DNA of 64,000 nucleotides from Himantopus leucocephalus (lineage: Eukaryota > Chordata > Aves > Charadriiformes > Recurvirostridae): assembly GCA_003993805.1 (NCBI GenBank), contig RSEF01000001.1:152870660-152934659 (forward strand), written 5' to 3'. Positions 51,335 through 64,000 of the stretch are shown piece by piece. Numbering within the stretch: the stretch's first letter is position 1; the number at the start of each line of letters is the position of its first letter. The position numbers were made by a program, and so were the translations under genes. The notes under the pieces were generated by a model. That model was given only the letters and a program-made list of their open reading frames with translations. It searched no databases and had not been told where the DNA came from.

Positions 51335-51443
51335 GCAGCATCCTGCCTACGCTGCTGATGTTGGTCAAGAAGCAGAGTGACAGGGGGCAGGGGGTCGGCA
51401 GTCTGCCTATGCCCGCAATGTTGGTCAAGGGGCAGGGTGTCAG
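51335..51443. repeat. Diverged two-copy tandem repeat, unit about 60 bp
   Basis: 51335-51383 and 51396-51443 align at an offset of 60 bp in the segment atgttggtcaag and share ggcag, ctgcctat/ctgcctac and a following gcag...cag. Several substitutions and small indels separate the copies. Confidence 0.7.
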
Positions 51444-54400
51444 TGTCTCAAAATACATTTAATACCGGTATGTTTTTATTTCCAAGAAAACGTCTCTAAC
51501 AAAAGCATCCTTTATCCAAATCATTAGTCAGCCATCGACCTTCACTAGAACACTACAAAATTAATTAATTAAAATAAAAAAGATTAATTGAATCCCCCAA
51601 TAACTTTAAACCCATCAGGTCTGAAAATTCTCCTCCTGTTGCAGTTTTTCAGCTTTCACCCCCTGACTCTCACAGCACTGACAGGCACAACCAGGGTTAT
51701 GAAGTGAAAACAAGCACTGCCCCCCCGCCCCCTCCAACAGCAGTAGCTACCCACACACAAACAACCCAAGTTCTTTAGAAACTCTGCAAAGGGGAAAAAG
51801 AAAGAAAATTGTGACCTCATGCACCTACTTTTAGAAAGTATACATATTGCATGCCAGGCTTTTGGTTTGTTTCAGCATTAGCTATGTTTTAAGCAAGAAA
51901 ACATGAGTCTCTAGCACAGATGTTATTCTCTTTCCTGGTTTGCTACATGTCGTGGTGGGACTCCAAGTCAGCTAGATGTTTTCACCTCCACCCCAGCCAG
52001 ACACTAGGGCTCTGAGGTGGATTTGCCTGAATCTCTTCCATAAAGTGACTTTTCTAAGAAAGGCCAAAAGGTGTTTCAACTTTAGAAAGTCAGACAGTAC
52101 TGAGCAACCTCCGGTGAGTAACTCCAGCAGAAAGAAAGGCGAAGGCTGTACAAGGCTCCCCTTGCTCACTGTGTCCTTGCAGGGTGAGTCCTTACTGTCC
52201 AGTTTGATTTCAACAAGCTCCCCGATTTCATGAGCCGTGGCAACTTCTGCACAGATGTTCGGTCCCCAGGACAGTTTTGGCCACCACAGCTGAGGACTGG
52301 GGCTCCAGGTCCTCGCTGAGTTTTCCCTGCTCCCCTCCATCCTCCCACCTTGCAGTCCTAGGGCTGCTCCCCTGTGCTCCCTGGGAAGGAACAGCCACCC
52401 CCTTCCTTGCACACGGCTTCCCCCACCTCTTCCTATGAAAGAAACAGCCTTTAAAATAAAAGAAAATTAAAGATATGCAGTTCTTCACGCACGCTAAATA
52501 AAGCCTTTCTGACAAGAACATTAAACTATTGGGTAAATAGGCTCCAACGCAGGCTGCAGTAAGAGACCTTTCCTGTTACTCTTTCCCTGGTCCATCAGGG
52601 ATGTTCACCAAACTGTTTCATCCTGTCACAACCAAGGCTGCAAGCTATAATGCCTCTTTATAGTGTGTCTATAAAATAACAGTTTAGGAAGCCCTGCAGG
52701 CAGAACAAGCTAAATAACAAAAGGCAATCACGGCTCTTATTAAAATCCTTTACAGGAGAACAGTTCCTTCGGTTCCCCTCAGTTTTACATGATACAGGGC
52801 TTTAATAATCCTTATATATTTTGAACCTAGACAGTATTAGTTTGCTGAAATTGTCTTAGTAAATTTATATAAACTACTCAGTGGCCTTTTCCATTAAAAA
52901 AAAAAAAAGAAAGAAAGCTTAAATTCCAGTTTTAAGGTAGTGTAAATACACTTTTTTCAAAAAGCCTGTAAAGTGATACCATTTCAACGACACTGACCCA
53001 CCAATAACATTGGACAATTTCTTGAGCTCCCTATAGACCTTTAGGAGGTCTGCAATTTTGTTTAATTTCACCGATGCCCTGCATCTGGAGGCGGTAAGGA
53101 AATGCAAAAGTTATTAACTTCTGTAAAAGAAGAGAGTTGTTCAGGTCATTCCTCTTGTGGCCTAGTAGCTATATAAAACCACATGAACGGCACTGTAATT
53201 GCTCAGATCCACAAAACCTGATTGTACTAACTTGTTAGTAACTAGTGCAACAATGAATGGAGTAAAGACCAAGGCGAAGTTTTATGCTGACTCTGTGGTT
53301 ACTCTACTTCTCCAAACAGCTCACCAAGGAAAGAGATTAGGGAAAGCACGATCAGCTTCTTAGGAGGCAGCCACTCATACTGCCAATGGAGGAGTCCCTT
53401 TTCATACAAAATATTCATCTTGGTACAGAAGGCATTGGACTTTCATTTGCTGCAATATTTTGTGGCATAGTGCAAGGTCCAACCACTTAACCACCTGTAC
53501 GGACTGTGGCAATATTATTGACTCTCCCGGATTTTATTAATGACACTGTATGTGCAAGGAAAGGCCCCTGACAACATTCACCGAGCTAAATTTTAATCTC
53601 TCCCCTCATCTGACCTTACAATTGTCCTTTTCTGCATTGCCAACTACAATGGTGGTTAGATAACCAGCGTGCCAAGGCGGGTGCTTTCCAGGCTGACTGC
53701 TACAGTCCCATCCTTCCTGGGAATTAACTTTTTGCTACGTCTCTCTGACCTCCCCTCCCTTAATTTTGTAGTTTTGCAGAGCAACTGCTGTCCTTCGTTA
53801 TGACTGTACAGTGCCCAGAGTAATGGCATAGGCCAAGGCTATCATTACTGAGCTTATTTACTTGCTTACTTGGGAAGCATGTCATCATATTCAGTATTTG
53901 TAAACCACTTGCCATCAAAAGATCAGAACACGCTTTGGAAAAGAAAACAAACAAACAAATCAAACCCCTAACTTCTTTTTGCTCACAGGGCAGAAACATT
54001 AATGGCCAAAGTCCTTGTTCGTGCTTATTTGTGCATGGCGGCTCTTTGCCAGGGAGACGACCTCCCTGGCACGAGCGCAGAGCCGACTGAGGTGCCATTC
54101 TACTAGAGCAAGTGCCAAAACACGGCTCCAAGTCGTGTGCTGACTCAGTGGCAGCACCCTGAACAGAAACCCAGTTTCTTCTTTGTCCCATGGTCCATGT
54201 ATTTAATTTTTTTTAGCAGTGTATTGAAGAATTACATATCTAGAAGCTAAGGACAATGGTTAGTTTTTAGGATATTTTGAAGCATGCACAAAAATACTAA
54301 GCAAACCATGTTTTAAAATATCTTAATTAATAAAGACCAGTGTTTAATACTGTGAGCAAATGACCAAACCTGAACTTGAACTAGCAGTGTGACTTGAATC

Positions 54401-57400
54401 ACTCTTCAGAAACAACAAACAAAAACCTTTTTGGTTTGTCTGCCACTAGACTTCCAATTATTCAAGTACCTAATAACTGACAATAGTGGTCATTATGCTT
54501 TTGAGTTTAATATGTTTTCAGAACTAACTGGATCCTTTGATTTGCTGTATTCCATTAAGAAAAAAAAAACAGGGGAATAGAATCTACATATACAATATCT
54601 GCAGCTAATGCTAGTGAAATACTCTATTTTCTAAGTCTAACCGATTTTATCTCTCCTTCTCCTATACTTCCCCTTGCTTTCAGGTTCTTCCAGAATGACA
54701 GACATGCCTGTATTTCTTTCTTCGGTGGATATGTTCCTTGTTCTTACCTAAATTATCTTTCCAATGAAAGCGAGTGAGTACAAAACTGTCAGACACTGGC
54801 TAAAATATTCACTGTTAAAAATATTTCACTATTATTTTATTGTAATTTGATGACTCAGTTGTCAGAAAGTTATTAGCTAATAAAATATAAAAGGAGCATA
54901 ATTTCCCAAAAGACAGCTAGAGTTACTGATGCCATTATTCACATATGAATAGATATGTATATGATGGTGCTACATTTGCTGCTTTGCCTAATTGCTTTCT
55001 TTCAAACATGTATCTGCCTGGTGCATCATCTTTTCAGTAAGAGAAGTCGCTATGATGGTTGTCAGGCTGCTGCTCAATCAGGCCGCACGAATGCCACAAA
55101 GCTACACTGGCTGACCGCACACAACACACACTGAGCACCTGTGCAGTTCAGTGCCTGTTCGTGCACTGCACACCCTCTGCTCGCTTGGTTGTGGCAAGTG
55201 CAGTCAGAAGACCTGAAAGACAGGCACCCAGTGGCTCTTGGAGAACTTTCTGACACCATGAGCCCCACTGGAGCCCAGAGGAACATGAGCATTAAGAGAT
55301 CCTGACACAGCCCCTGAGTGCTCACACCCCCCTGAGTTTCCACCTTCAGGTCAACATCCCCATTTCTGTCTGTCTTCTTCACAATAGCACACCTTTCTTT
55401 TCAATATCTAGAGTTCCCCTCCTTTGCTTTTCAGGCCACCCCAGTTAACTCTAGTTGCATATTTCTTCTGTGTCTGTATCACAAAGGCATAAAAAGCATG
55501 AAATAGGAATTTTGGTCTACTATGGAAGGAAAATTCAGAAGCAAAAAGAATGGGCAGATATTGCAGTGAATGACCAGGGACTGTAACTTCTGAGATATTC
55601 ACTGATCAGCTGAACACAGGAAAATGCAATGTTTGGGCTCCTGCAAAGACTATGTCACTTAGGTTTGATTTAAATCAGATTAAGATGAGATGGAGGCCAC
55701 CTACCAACTACCACTTTTTCTGCATTCAACTCTGACTCATCATCTTGGAATTATTATGTACAGCTATAGCTCCACTTCAGCAGAAATCATAAGTCAGAGT
55801 CAACTTTCTTTTATTACTTATGCCAAAGCAGTTTTCCATCATGCTTTCACTTTCCTTTTTTTGTGTTAGAAACACAAGCAGGGGATCCATTCTAGGGAAA
55901 GCTGCAACTCTGGCAGGGAGCTGAGAACTCATAGCTCATGGTGGAAAGGGGACTACAGAAAGGATTGCTTGGCCTGTTTGCATTTGCCACCCATCTATCC
56001 AGTATCTGAAGACACCAGCAGGAAGAGTTACTTCTCCAGCAAGGCACAAATAATGGTTCCTAGACAAGATAATAAAAAATGGTGCTCATTAGTCACACAT
56101 TTATGCTCAAAAACATGTTGCAAAAGCTCCACACAGGTGCATTGTTCTCTGGCTGCTGTATCTCCACAGGGGACACTGAGGAATTTGGCCTATCGTCTGC
56201 TCTTCTGCCTCAGAGAGTTACACTTTGACATCTGCGCAGCAGCCAGAAGAAATGTTGTCCTGCTCATGAAAGAACTGAGTATGCTTCTAAGGACCTGGAC
56301 AGTGCAATGGAGATTTTTTTTTTATCAGAAAGTGCTCTTAATGAGGCAAATATCTACCACTTAATGGAGGCTGTTGTGCAGAGCTAGAGAAGCTCTGTCA
56401 GCAAGGTGGCGGGTGGAAATGAAGTGGAGCAAATCCCAGGAGAGAAAAAGCATGAAATGTGGGGAGGAAAAGCCATAATGTACTGACTGGAGCCTCCTTC
56501 CCTTTTGTCACTGCACTGTCCTTGCTGACACTAATAAAGAGTGGCTTTGGCTGGTCCAGTCTTCAGAGACAAGCTTGGTATCTCCCTTTTCCTGCGGTCC
56601 TCTGCGAAGTAAGCTGTCCCAGAACCAACTCATCTTTCTCGGCAATCTCTGCTCATCTGCTTACACATCTTCCAGCCAATAAAAAAGTCATTCTCAATCA
56701 AAACAGGGCTTCCAAGGGAGGGGAAAGAACTTCTGTAAATTCTGACTAGCTGAGCTCAAAACTGTGGCCATTACATGCCAACACTGTGAGTGGAAAACGT
56801 AAAGCAGTTCTAGGCTCCTAACGCAAACCTGGGGTTTATCAGTCTACAAACTGGTTATGTGTGGAAGCACACAAGCCCAGGTCGACAGAACATGACTTCT
56901 GTTAATAGAATTTTCCTACCCTGTCTGGGACTAACAAAAGAGCTGGGATGCAGGTTTCTCTGAGACGTGCATGATGACAGAACATTGCATGTTATTCAGG
57001 ACTGTAAGATGCTTACTTTAAAAGAACTTCTAGGAAAATAAAAACAAACATAAACCCACAGGTCAATAAGGCGTGTACCAGCCAATTGCATGTTGAGCTG
57101 TACAATGAGACAGTCATCATAAATGCAGCAAGCACAGCATCTCCTATTTATGCCATGCTCCTGCCCTTATGCACTTGATGACCTCTCTGGCTTCTACACC
57201 ACAAGCGCTCCAGAATCTCCCCCATTCTGCATTAGCAGCCAAGATTCACAGGAATTAAATATTACATTGATTAATGCACAGAAAATGCTAGAATGTGCAA
57301 TCATACCTACGGTACTGGTTGACCCTTAATTCCAGCTGTGGTTATGGTGACAATTTGCAGAACTTTGGCACCTAATCCTTCAAACTATTTTACCTATGTG

Positions 57401-60400
57401 ACTGTGGACCAAAATGTTGGCTGATGCCTGTTGCGCTTCTTACAAGTTCTCCCCGCAGTCTTCTCCTCTATCCTTTATTAGTCTGAATAATTTTGTGACA
57501 CTTTTTCAGATCACTGATCTTTCACGGACTATTAATAGAAATAATAAACCATGGCTAACTCTAGCACAGATTTACTGTTCAAGCTGATGCTTGTGATATG
57601 CCATTGAATAAAAAGACAGATGGAACACATCCACCTGGCAAAGTGTGTGAGTACACCGCCATGGATCAAAATAGTAAGCATATTTAAAGACATACGGTTT
57701 GGGTATGGCCATTAAAAGATACACTCACAACTTCAGTTAGACTAGTTTGTCTACAGCCTTCCAGCAGGCAAGTGAGAGCACCTAAATTCAGCTGCTCCTT
57801 CTCTGAGTCATCCATTCTAGTGCCACTAACTTTAAAGGCAGTCTAAGGAGATTAGCTTCCCGTGCCTAATGTCAGCCTTTGTGAACAGCCCCTGTGTGTC
57901 ATCCTCCCGCCTATTCAGTGAAAATAGAGCTTTGCATTGGTGTTCATGACATAAACAGAAATTCACATTAGGCAAATATTAGTAATCCATGCTTTTTTTT
58001 CTTCCTCAGGATGGTTTGAACATTGTCTGCTCAAAGAGCTATTGTAAAGAAAGGCATTTCATGGTGCCATTTCTTAACCATGTAGCTTTAACCTATTGTA
58101 CTAAGACGAACAGGGAAAAAAGACTTCAGTGTTCTGAAAGATGCTTTCTCTCTCATAGGTAGAGGAGTAAAATGAAACAGAAATTTGCTCTCAGAAGCTG
58201 AGCAGTCTGGCTTAGCTACTTTCAACTTCCACAAAAGAACCATATGGCCTAGCCCAGTGATCCTTTAACTTGTTAAATTCAACAAACACCCCAGTAGCTC
58301 TTGTGTACTGGTTAATCAAAATAAGCAAAATTCCAGGGTAAGAAGAGTGTTTCAATTCCATCACGACCAGCAGCTCCCATTACTACCAAAATACCAGCCC
58401 ATCACAGGACAGCCCCCTGAATGGCTTCACAGATCAAGTTGCCAGAGCACTGGGACGTAACAGCAATACAAAAAGGAGGTAGTCCACATAAAGCAACAGA
58501 AATGCCCATGCATGACTCTGCTAATTGCACCACCAGGTAGGATGTTATTTAAATATGCTACCATTTTAGCACAATTCCAACAGACATAGCATGCTCTGGG
58601 TTTTCCAGACAAGCAAGTAGTGCTTTGCTGTTTGCTTTGATACTTCCAGTTCAGCAGGCACAGGGCTTGAAAAGAAATAAGCTGCCATCAACTTGTCAGA
58701 AGAGTAACCTTAGGAGATGGTGGCAGCAGGACAAGAGCAGTGGGATCCAGGTGAGAAAGGTTATCTCAGCTTCCTGTGGGTAAAATTTCCTCCAGATTAT
58801 TGACTGTGGAGGCTTTATTTTTTTAGAGTAACAAATAGAATAACAGATACATACAACATTTCCTCATATGCTTGGTGGAAATTAGATGCCACCTCCCTCC
58901 TCCTCCTCATGAGTTTAGGTGCTCATCACCCAGGTTTCTGACTGCAGACACAAAGTCCTCTGACATCCTCCTTTGTTGCTTTGGGAAGACTTTGCTATGG
59001 TTCAGACCCCACTGAACAACTGTTTTGGGAACACCTGCTGTCATTTCTAGTACCTACTAGTGTGCCTTCACATAGATTGAAAGGAAATATGATTTTGGCA
59101 GCTGATGGGCCCATTTAAAGCCCTGTGGAGAAATGGTGGGAAAATGACATGGCCACACCAGTTTCACTCTGGGGCTGATATTTGGCAAAAAAAAAAAAGC
59201 ATTGCTGTGGAAATGCTTCTCATATCTCTTTTTGAGGATTGAGGAAGGCAGCCTTGATCCCGTTCACAGCTAAGTATGTATTCTTCCCTGCACAAGGACC
59301 AGAAAAAAGAGGACAGGCCCAGGTAAAATCCCTCTGCCTCATGGGAACAGAAGAGCTCACAGTAAGCAACTGAAGATTCATCATTTATGGACAGAAGAGA
59401 AGGTGGTTTAGAATACCCTCATTCCTATTATCTATACTTTCAGATGTATTTTCCTCTCGCTCCCTGGTGAACAGATTTTTATATTAAATTTCATCGCTAT
59501 ACTTTGTGAATTGCAGATATGTTTCTTTTTCTTCTTGGGTGACATTTACTCCTTAGAGTGGCTTTTCTTTACACTGTGACATATCTTATTTAAAACCTCA
59601 AAATATATGGCACATATGCAACACACACATTACAGTGTCTTTATATTGACACTTCCCATCAGGAATGAAACTCAAGTAAAGAGCTTTTTGGAAGTAACAC
59701 AGAGTCAAGCTATTAAAGAAAAGTCAGCAAGGCTATTACAAGATGACAAAATGAAAATGTACTTCAGAGTACAAGCTAGGAGCATGAGTCTTCCTAGAAA
59801 AGATGCTGAGTCCTCAACTGATTTAAACTGGCACAGTTCTGCAAAATATACGGAGCTATCATTGGTTTCCATTTTCTCAGCTCTGGACTTGCACATTCCC
59901 AATGCATCTTGGGTTGCATAGTTTAAAAGGTAAGATATCAAATCACTTGTATAATTTGATGATCAAGGACACATACACGCATATGAAAGAGTACCAGTGA
60001 GGAAACAAAAAAGGCCCAGCTCTCCTTTGCTGGCAGCCTTCTCCTTCAGAATATTTTATTAGATATGTACCCTGACTAAAACATGCACCAGCACTCCTCT
60101 TGAGCCGTTCCCCACTTGACTTGCAGAATTTCTTTTCTATACGAACAGCTTACTGTTCACAAGCAAGCGTAATTTATTTATTCAAAACATTTTCTCCAAG
60201 CTAGCCAAACCCTACCAAATTCAATTTAGTTTCAAATCAGCTACCTTGCTCATATCTTTACACCCCTAATCTTGCTTCCCTCAGCCTCCCTAATTTATTT
60301 ATTTTTTAATGTGAAAATCTAATTTCTTCACCTCATAAAATAAAAAAAAAAGAAGCCCTCGCATTCCTGGTGTATTCATTTTGGAGAGAGAATCAACATG

Positions 60401-61390
60401 AGCTTCAGTGAAGAAGAGTCTGTTCAGAAAGTCAGGGGTTTGCTAAAACAGGGCTACCTTAATTACAGGCACTCCTAGAGCTACAATATCTGTAGAACAG
60501 ACTTTTTTTTTTAGTTGCTACAGTAATGAACCTCTAAATCCAATTAGCCTGCTTTTGGATTGAAATAGCTCAGTGTTGATGATACTCCAGCTCCCACAGT
60601 GACCCAGAACTGAGCTGGGCCACATGGTTGTCCTTGATGCGGGTCTGGCTTCTCCTGTCCTCTTGTGGACATAATTGTCAAGAGATGTGAACTGGCTTGT
60701 AACCTTCAGTCTTTTAAATTATACCTGCTATTACCTATTTTTAAAAATAGATTAAGACCTTCTGTGCTATTTTATGGCAAGTATCAAAGGTTTCAGTCAA
60801 AACTCAGAATGCAACCAGCATGTCCTAGTCTGCCATGCAGGAGCTTCTTTGCATAAGCCAATATCAAATATATACTTGGAGATCTGAAAAAAATCCCCTT
60901 CAGTAGGACTGTTTGTCAGTACACTGTCTAGATATTTCATACAGGAAATCAACACTGAATTCATGGCCAGACTTTAATACCAAGGAATCATTATGTGAGG
61001 GCAAAAGAACTCTCCCATTGGCTACATTTCCTGAAAAGAGCACGTGTTTTCTGAGTATAGCTGCTTACCATTTCAAAAACACCAAAATAAAAACCTCCAG
61101 TGTGAAGAAGTATGTTTGTAATAAGATTTGGTATTACCATGAAAACACCTCAGCAAATATTCTGCTCCACACCCTCTGAGGTAACACAAAGAGGCTGATA
61201 GTGTCTCTGCTTTGTAGTACTTCAAGGACAAAAACCTCGCAGAGTCAAAGGAAATAAAACAAAGAAGGACGGTATAATCTTTCCAAGCTCCAGGCAAGAA
61301 TAACTTTGAATAGTCCAGAATACAACATCTTTTGCTCTAGACATGAGAATTACCCATAACACATACTTCTGCAAACAGTACCTTCCCTTT

Positions 61391-61442
61391 CCCCAGAAGT
61401 TTTATGCTTTTTCTCCCCCAGAAGTTTTATGCTTTTTCTCCC
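61391..61442. repeat. Two-copy tandem repeat, 25-bp unit
   Basis: cccagaagttttatgctttt occurs twice with a 25-bp period and no mismatch, so this is a recent duplication. Confidence 0.9.
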
Positions 61443-64000
61443 ATGTCAGTGCTAGCATCAACGCGACAAGCTTGAGCAGCTCTCAGATTCAGCTTCAATC
61501 AACTTTTTTTTCTCCCTTTTTCTCTTTTTTTTGGAGATAGCCTTCACACGGATCAGCGAGTCACTCCTCCCCTGTGGCAGCAGAGGCAGCAGAGCTGGCA
61601 GAGGGGAGGCAGGAGAAGCAGGCAGATGGGATGGAGGAGACACGAGAGGCAAGGGCTGCCTCTTCCACCAGTCGTGCAGCTTTAGGGCCAGGTCAGTCAC
61701 AGCTAACCTGGTTTCTGATCACCCAGTGGGATGGCTGTTCTCCCCCTGCACGCCTGTCCCTCTTCACAAAGGTCTGTTGGTGTAACTGCTTGTCCTGGCT
61801 CATGCCAACCTATACCTGGTGTGTTATCTGGGTTATGGTAAGGGAACATAAATAACCTTGGGTAGCAATGCTGTCATCCTTTCTCACTCCTCCAAGAATC
61901 AGGATGCATAGGCTTACTTTTTCCTTTTCTCCAGATCTGACACTAGGCTGTTTCTCTTTCATGCTTAAGCAAGCTTAGGTCTGTAGAGGGCTTCTAAGAT
62001 ATGATTCATCTGACCTGTTTCACAAATCTAGTTTAAGATGAGATGAATCATGTCCTACAACTGTTTATTCCTCTCCGCAGACTACAAAGGGAGCTTGGGG
62101 ACTCTTACTCAGATTTAAACCTCTGCATTATGAACCTCAAAAATTAGGTGATTTGAATCCCAATGTTCAGTTTCAACTAATAATGAACAAACAGAGAATG
62201 AGAGAAAAATCAGAGAACCAGGGATTCATGCAGATGACTCAATGTTTTCCACCATACTCAAGATTAGGAAAAAAAAGAGTGAGAACTTCCAGGAGGATCT
62301 TGCCAAAGGCTCACAGACAGCTGGGTAACACAAAGAAAATTCATGCTGGGAAAAGATAAGGAGTCTTGCAGGGAGTGTTTAAATTCTTTTTGTATTGTGA
62401 ATGCCTCTAAAATAACTGTGACTTCTCAACACAAAAATTGAGATACCGTTGCACACTCTAATTGATGAACACATCCTGAGAGTCAAAGAAGGTAAAGATA
62501 ATTGTGGCGGTTGGGTTTGGTGTCGCTATGTACGTACATGCACATAACTGACACAGAGTTTAAGCAAGCTGCAAGACATTATCATTTCTAAAATAACGAC
62601 AGTATAGCTATGCATCCCAGGTGAGAACTGGCAGTTTTGCTGCTGTTCTATAAATCACACAGCTCTCACAGCTACTAATCTGCTGTAGAGATCTTACTAG
62701 CTAGCACAGAGACAGGAGAAAGAAGTGCAGAAGAATAAAATGCCAAGAATAGAACCAGAGTCTCTTGATTGCTGCTTCAGAGGCTACCCTGTATGCTGGA
62801 CTCCACCTCCTTTCTTTTTTTACTTCTATACAAATCGATATTTCTTATTATTTTCAGGGATGCATTCATATAAGAAAGGCTTTCTTTTTCTTTTGACATC
62901 AATTCATCTTTAGGAACTTCTGGATCTTCCCCCACCCCGCAACCCTGTTTTATTACTTTGCTATTCTTCTCATTTCACCTCCCTTGCTGGTCCTCCAGAG
63001 TTTTCAACATGATCACTCTAATGTAGTGTCCGTATTTAGCACAGGGCTTTAAAGCAATTATCTTTCATAGCAGTTCCCTGCTAATGCTGACCTGGAATTT
63101 CAGGCAATGTAAGCCAGAGCCACTGTGCAAGGAGCCACAGGGTTCTTCTCCTCCATCTCAGTATTCAGTGTTTCTGATATTTTCATTCTTCTTGCAGGCA
63201 GACTGACTTTGGGACATCTGAGTAATTCGTACTCTTAGGAACGTGCATCCTGTGTATTTTCCAGTCTCAACTCATGCTGATAACTGTTTTCATTAGACAA
63301 TTTGTGGAAATTCTCCCTTTCAGGAGAAAAAATATTCCTGGGAAGGCTATGTCTGGCTGAAAAGCATACACTCTTGTTTGGGGACTATTTAGGAAAGAAA
63401 TGGATACTTTTAACTGCATAAAACCCCCCTTTTCAGGAAAAATAAAAGAAAATATTTTTTCTAAAGGTACAGCTCAGGGAATGTAACAGGTGAACAAAAA
63501 ATGGATACTTAAGTCTTTCTCCTGTTCAAAAATCTGGCTTGTCTATGACAGTCTTTGACACCACCCTTTACGCCAGCTCTAGAGAAAGGACTACCTGTAG
63601 AGATAAGTCTTTGCATTTCCATTCAGTCTTTGGCTTTCTGGAGGCACTTTCATGAGCTAAACTCATTTTTAAAAAGTATTGGTGAGATACCCCTCCAGGT
63701 CTGAATTTCTCACCTGCAGAAGGGGTGCAAGGTACGGAGCAATGCATCAGTCGTACTACAGTGAAGGCAGCAGAGCTTGCTGGATTGCTCAACAGGGATG
63801 TATAGCATTGTTAAATGCATAACAAGTGTATGAATCTATTTCTGTGTACATCTGCTCTCTAGTTAGCAGAGAGGAAACCAGCAGATAGAAGGGTCTATCT
63901 TTTTGGAGGCAATAGTCACAGCACTGGTTTTTCCTTTGGTGCACACCCTTCAGGGACAAGCCTTTAAGAGGGGAGAGGGAGAAAATAGATTCTCGCTAGT

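Larger units (their letters stand above)
50549..64000 (-). other. DHRSX: Intron of DHRSX upstream of the EFLYCDL exon (incomplete, runs off the right edge)
   Basis: The exon at 50447-50548 begins at a splice acceptor in phase 1, so this is intron at least until the preceding exon. I scanned the minus strand for codon patterns of the expected HVIIAGNN and TGGTDGIG peptides and saw none, so the intron is probably longer than 13.4 kb. The content is AT-rich unique sequence with two small tandem duplications (51.3 kb and 61.4 kb) and several homopolymer A or T runs. No RNA gene or second protein gene is recognisable. Confidence 0.7.

Noticed and set aside
50549..64000. Search for the DHRSX exon with TGxxxGIG and HVIIAGNN
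   Set aside because: Candidate spots (for example the complement near 56761 and 63241) fail after a few residues or hit a stop. Probably right of the window.

Overview
The window looks like intron-rich vertebrate nuclear DNA, most probably from a bird. It contains two 5'-truncated 3' ends of CR1 LINEs, the dominant retroposon of birds (CR1 also occurs in crocodilians and turtles). It also contains three well-spaced exons of a single conserved vertebrate gene. There is no prokaryotic gene density, no operon, no CRISPR array, and I recognise no RNA gene.

The gene is DHRSX, a short-chain dehydrogenase/reductase (SDR), on the minus strand. Read 5' to 3' on that strand, the visible coding exons are 50548-50447 (102 bp), 35246-35039 (208 bp) and 18590-18383 (208 bp). 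They join in frame through phase-1 and phase-2 introns and encode about 172 residues, roughly half of a protein of about 330. The segment covers the SDR core: the NNAG motif (split by an intron), the catalytic Asn, the catalytic Ser, the YxxxK pair and the PG motif. The N-terminal exons (TGxxxGIG cofactor loop) and the C-terminal exon(s) were not found and probably lie beyond the right and left edges. The flanking introns are therefore at least 13.4 kb and 18.4 kb long, and the two complete introns are 15.2 and 16.4 kb.

Layout: 1-18382 is intron downstream of the last visible exon. It holds a segment not depleted in CpG (about 1090-1485), two single-N junctions, a perfect 24-bp inverted repeat (10231-10297), a CR1 fragment and a 100-N gap. 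18591-35038 is intron with a second CR1, a purine-rich tract and a GC-rich block next to exon 35039-35246. 35247-50446 is intron with four single-N junctions, a second 100-N gap next to an LTR-like start, and a paired CRE-like site. 50549-64000 is intron with two small tandem duplications.

The most consistent unexpected pattern is technical. All six isolated single N characters sit between near-identical or identical tandem copies of 29-100 bp, which looks like unmerged overlapping contig ends or haplotypes rather than biology. I found no convincing undescribed biological system. The best candidates for a second look are the 24-bp perfect inverted repeat, the CpG-retaining segment, and the possible deletion allele at 47824-47838.
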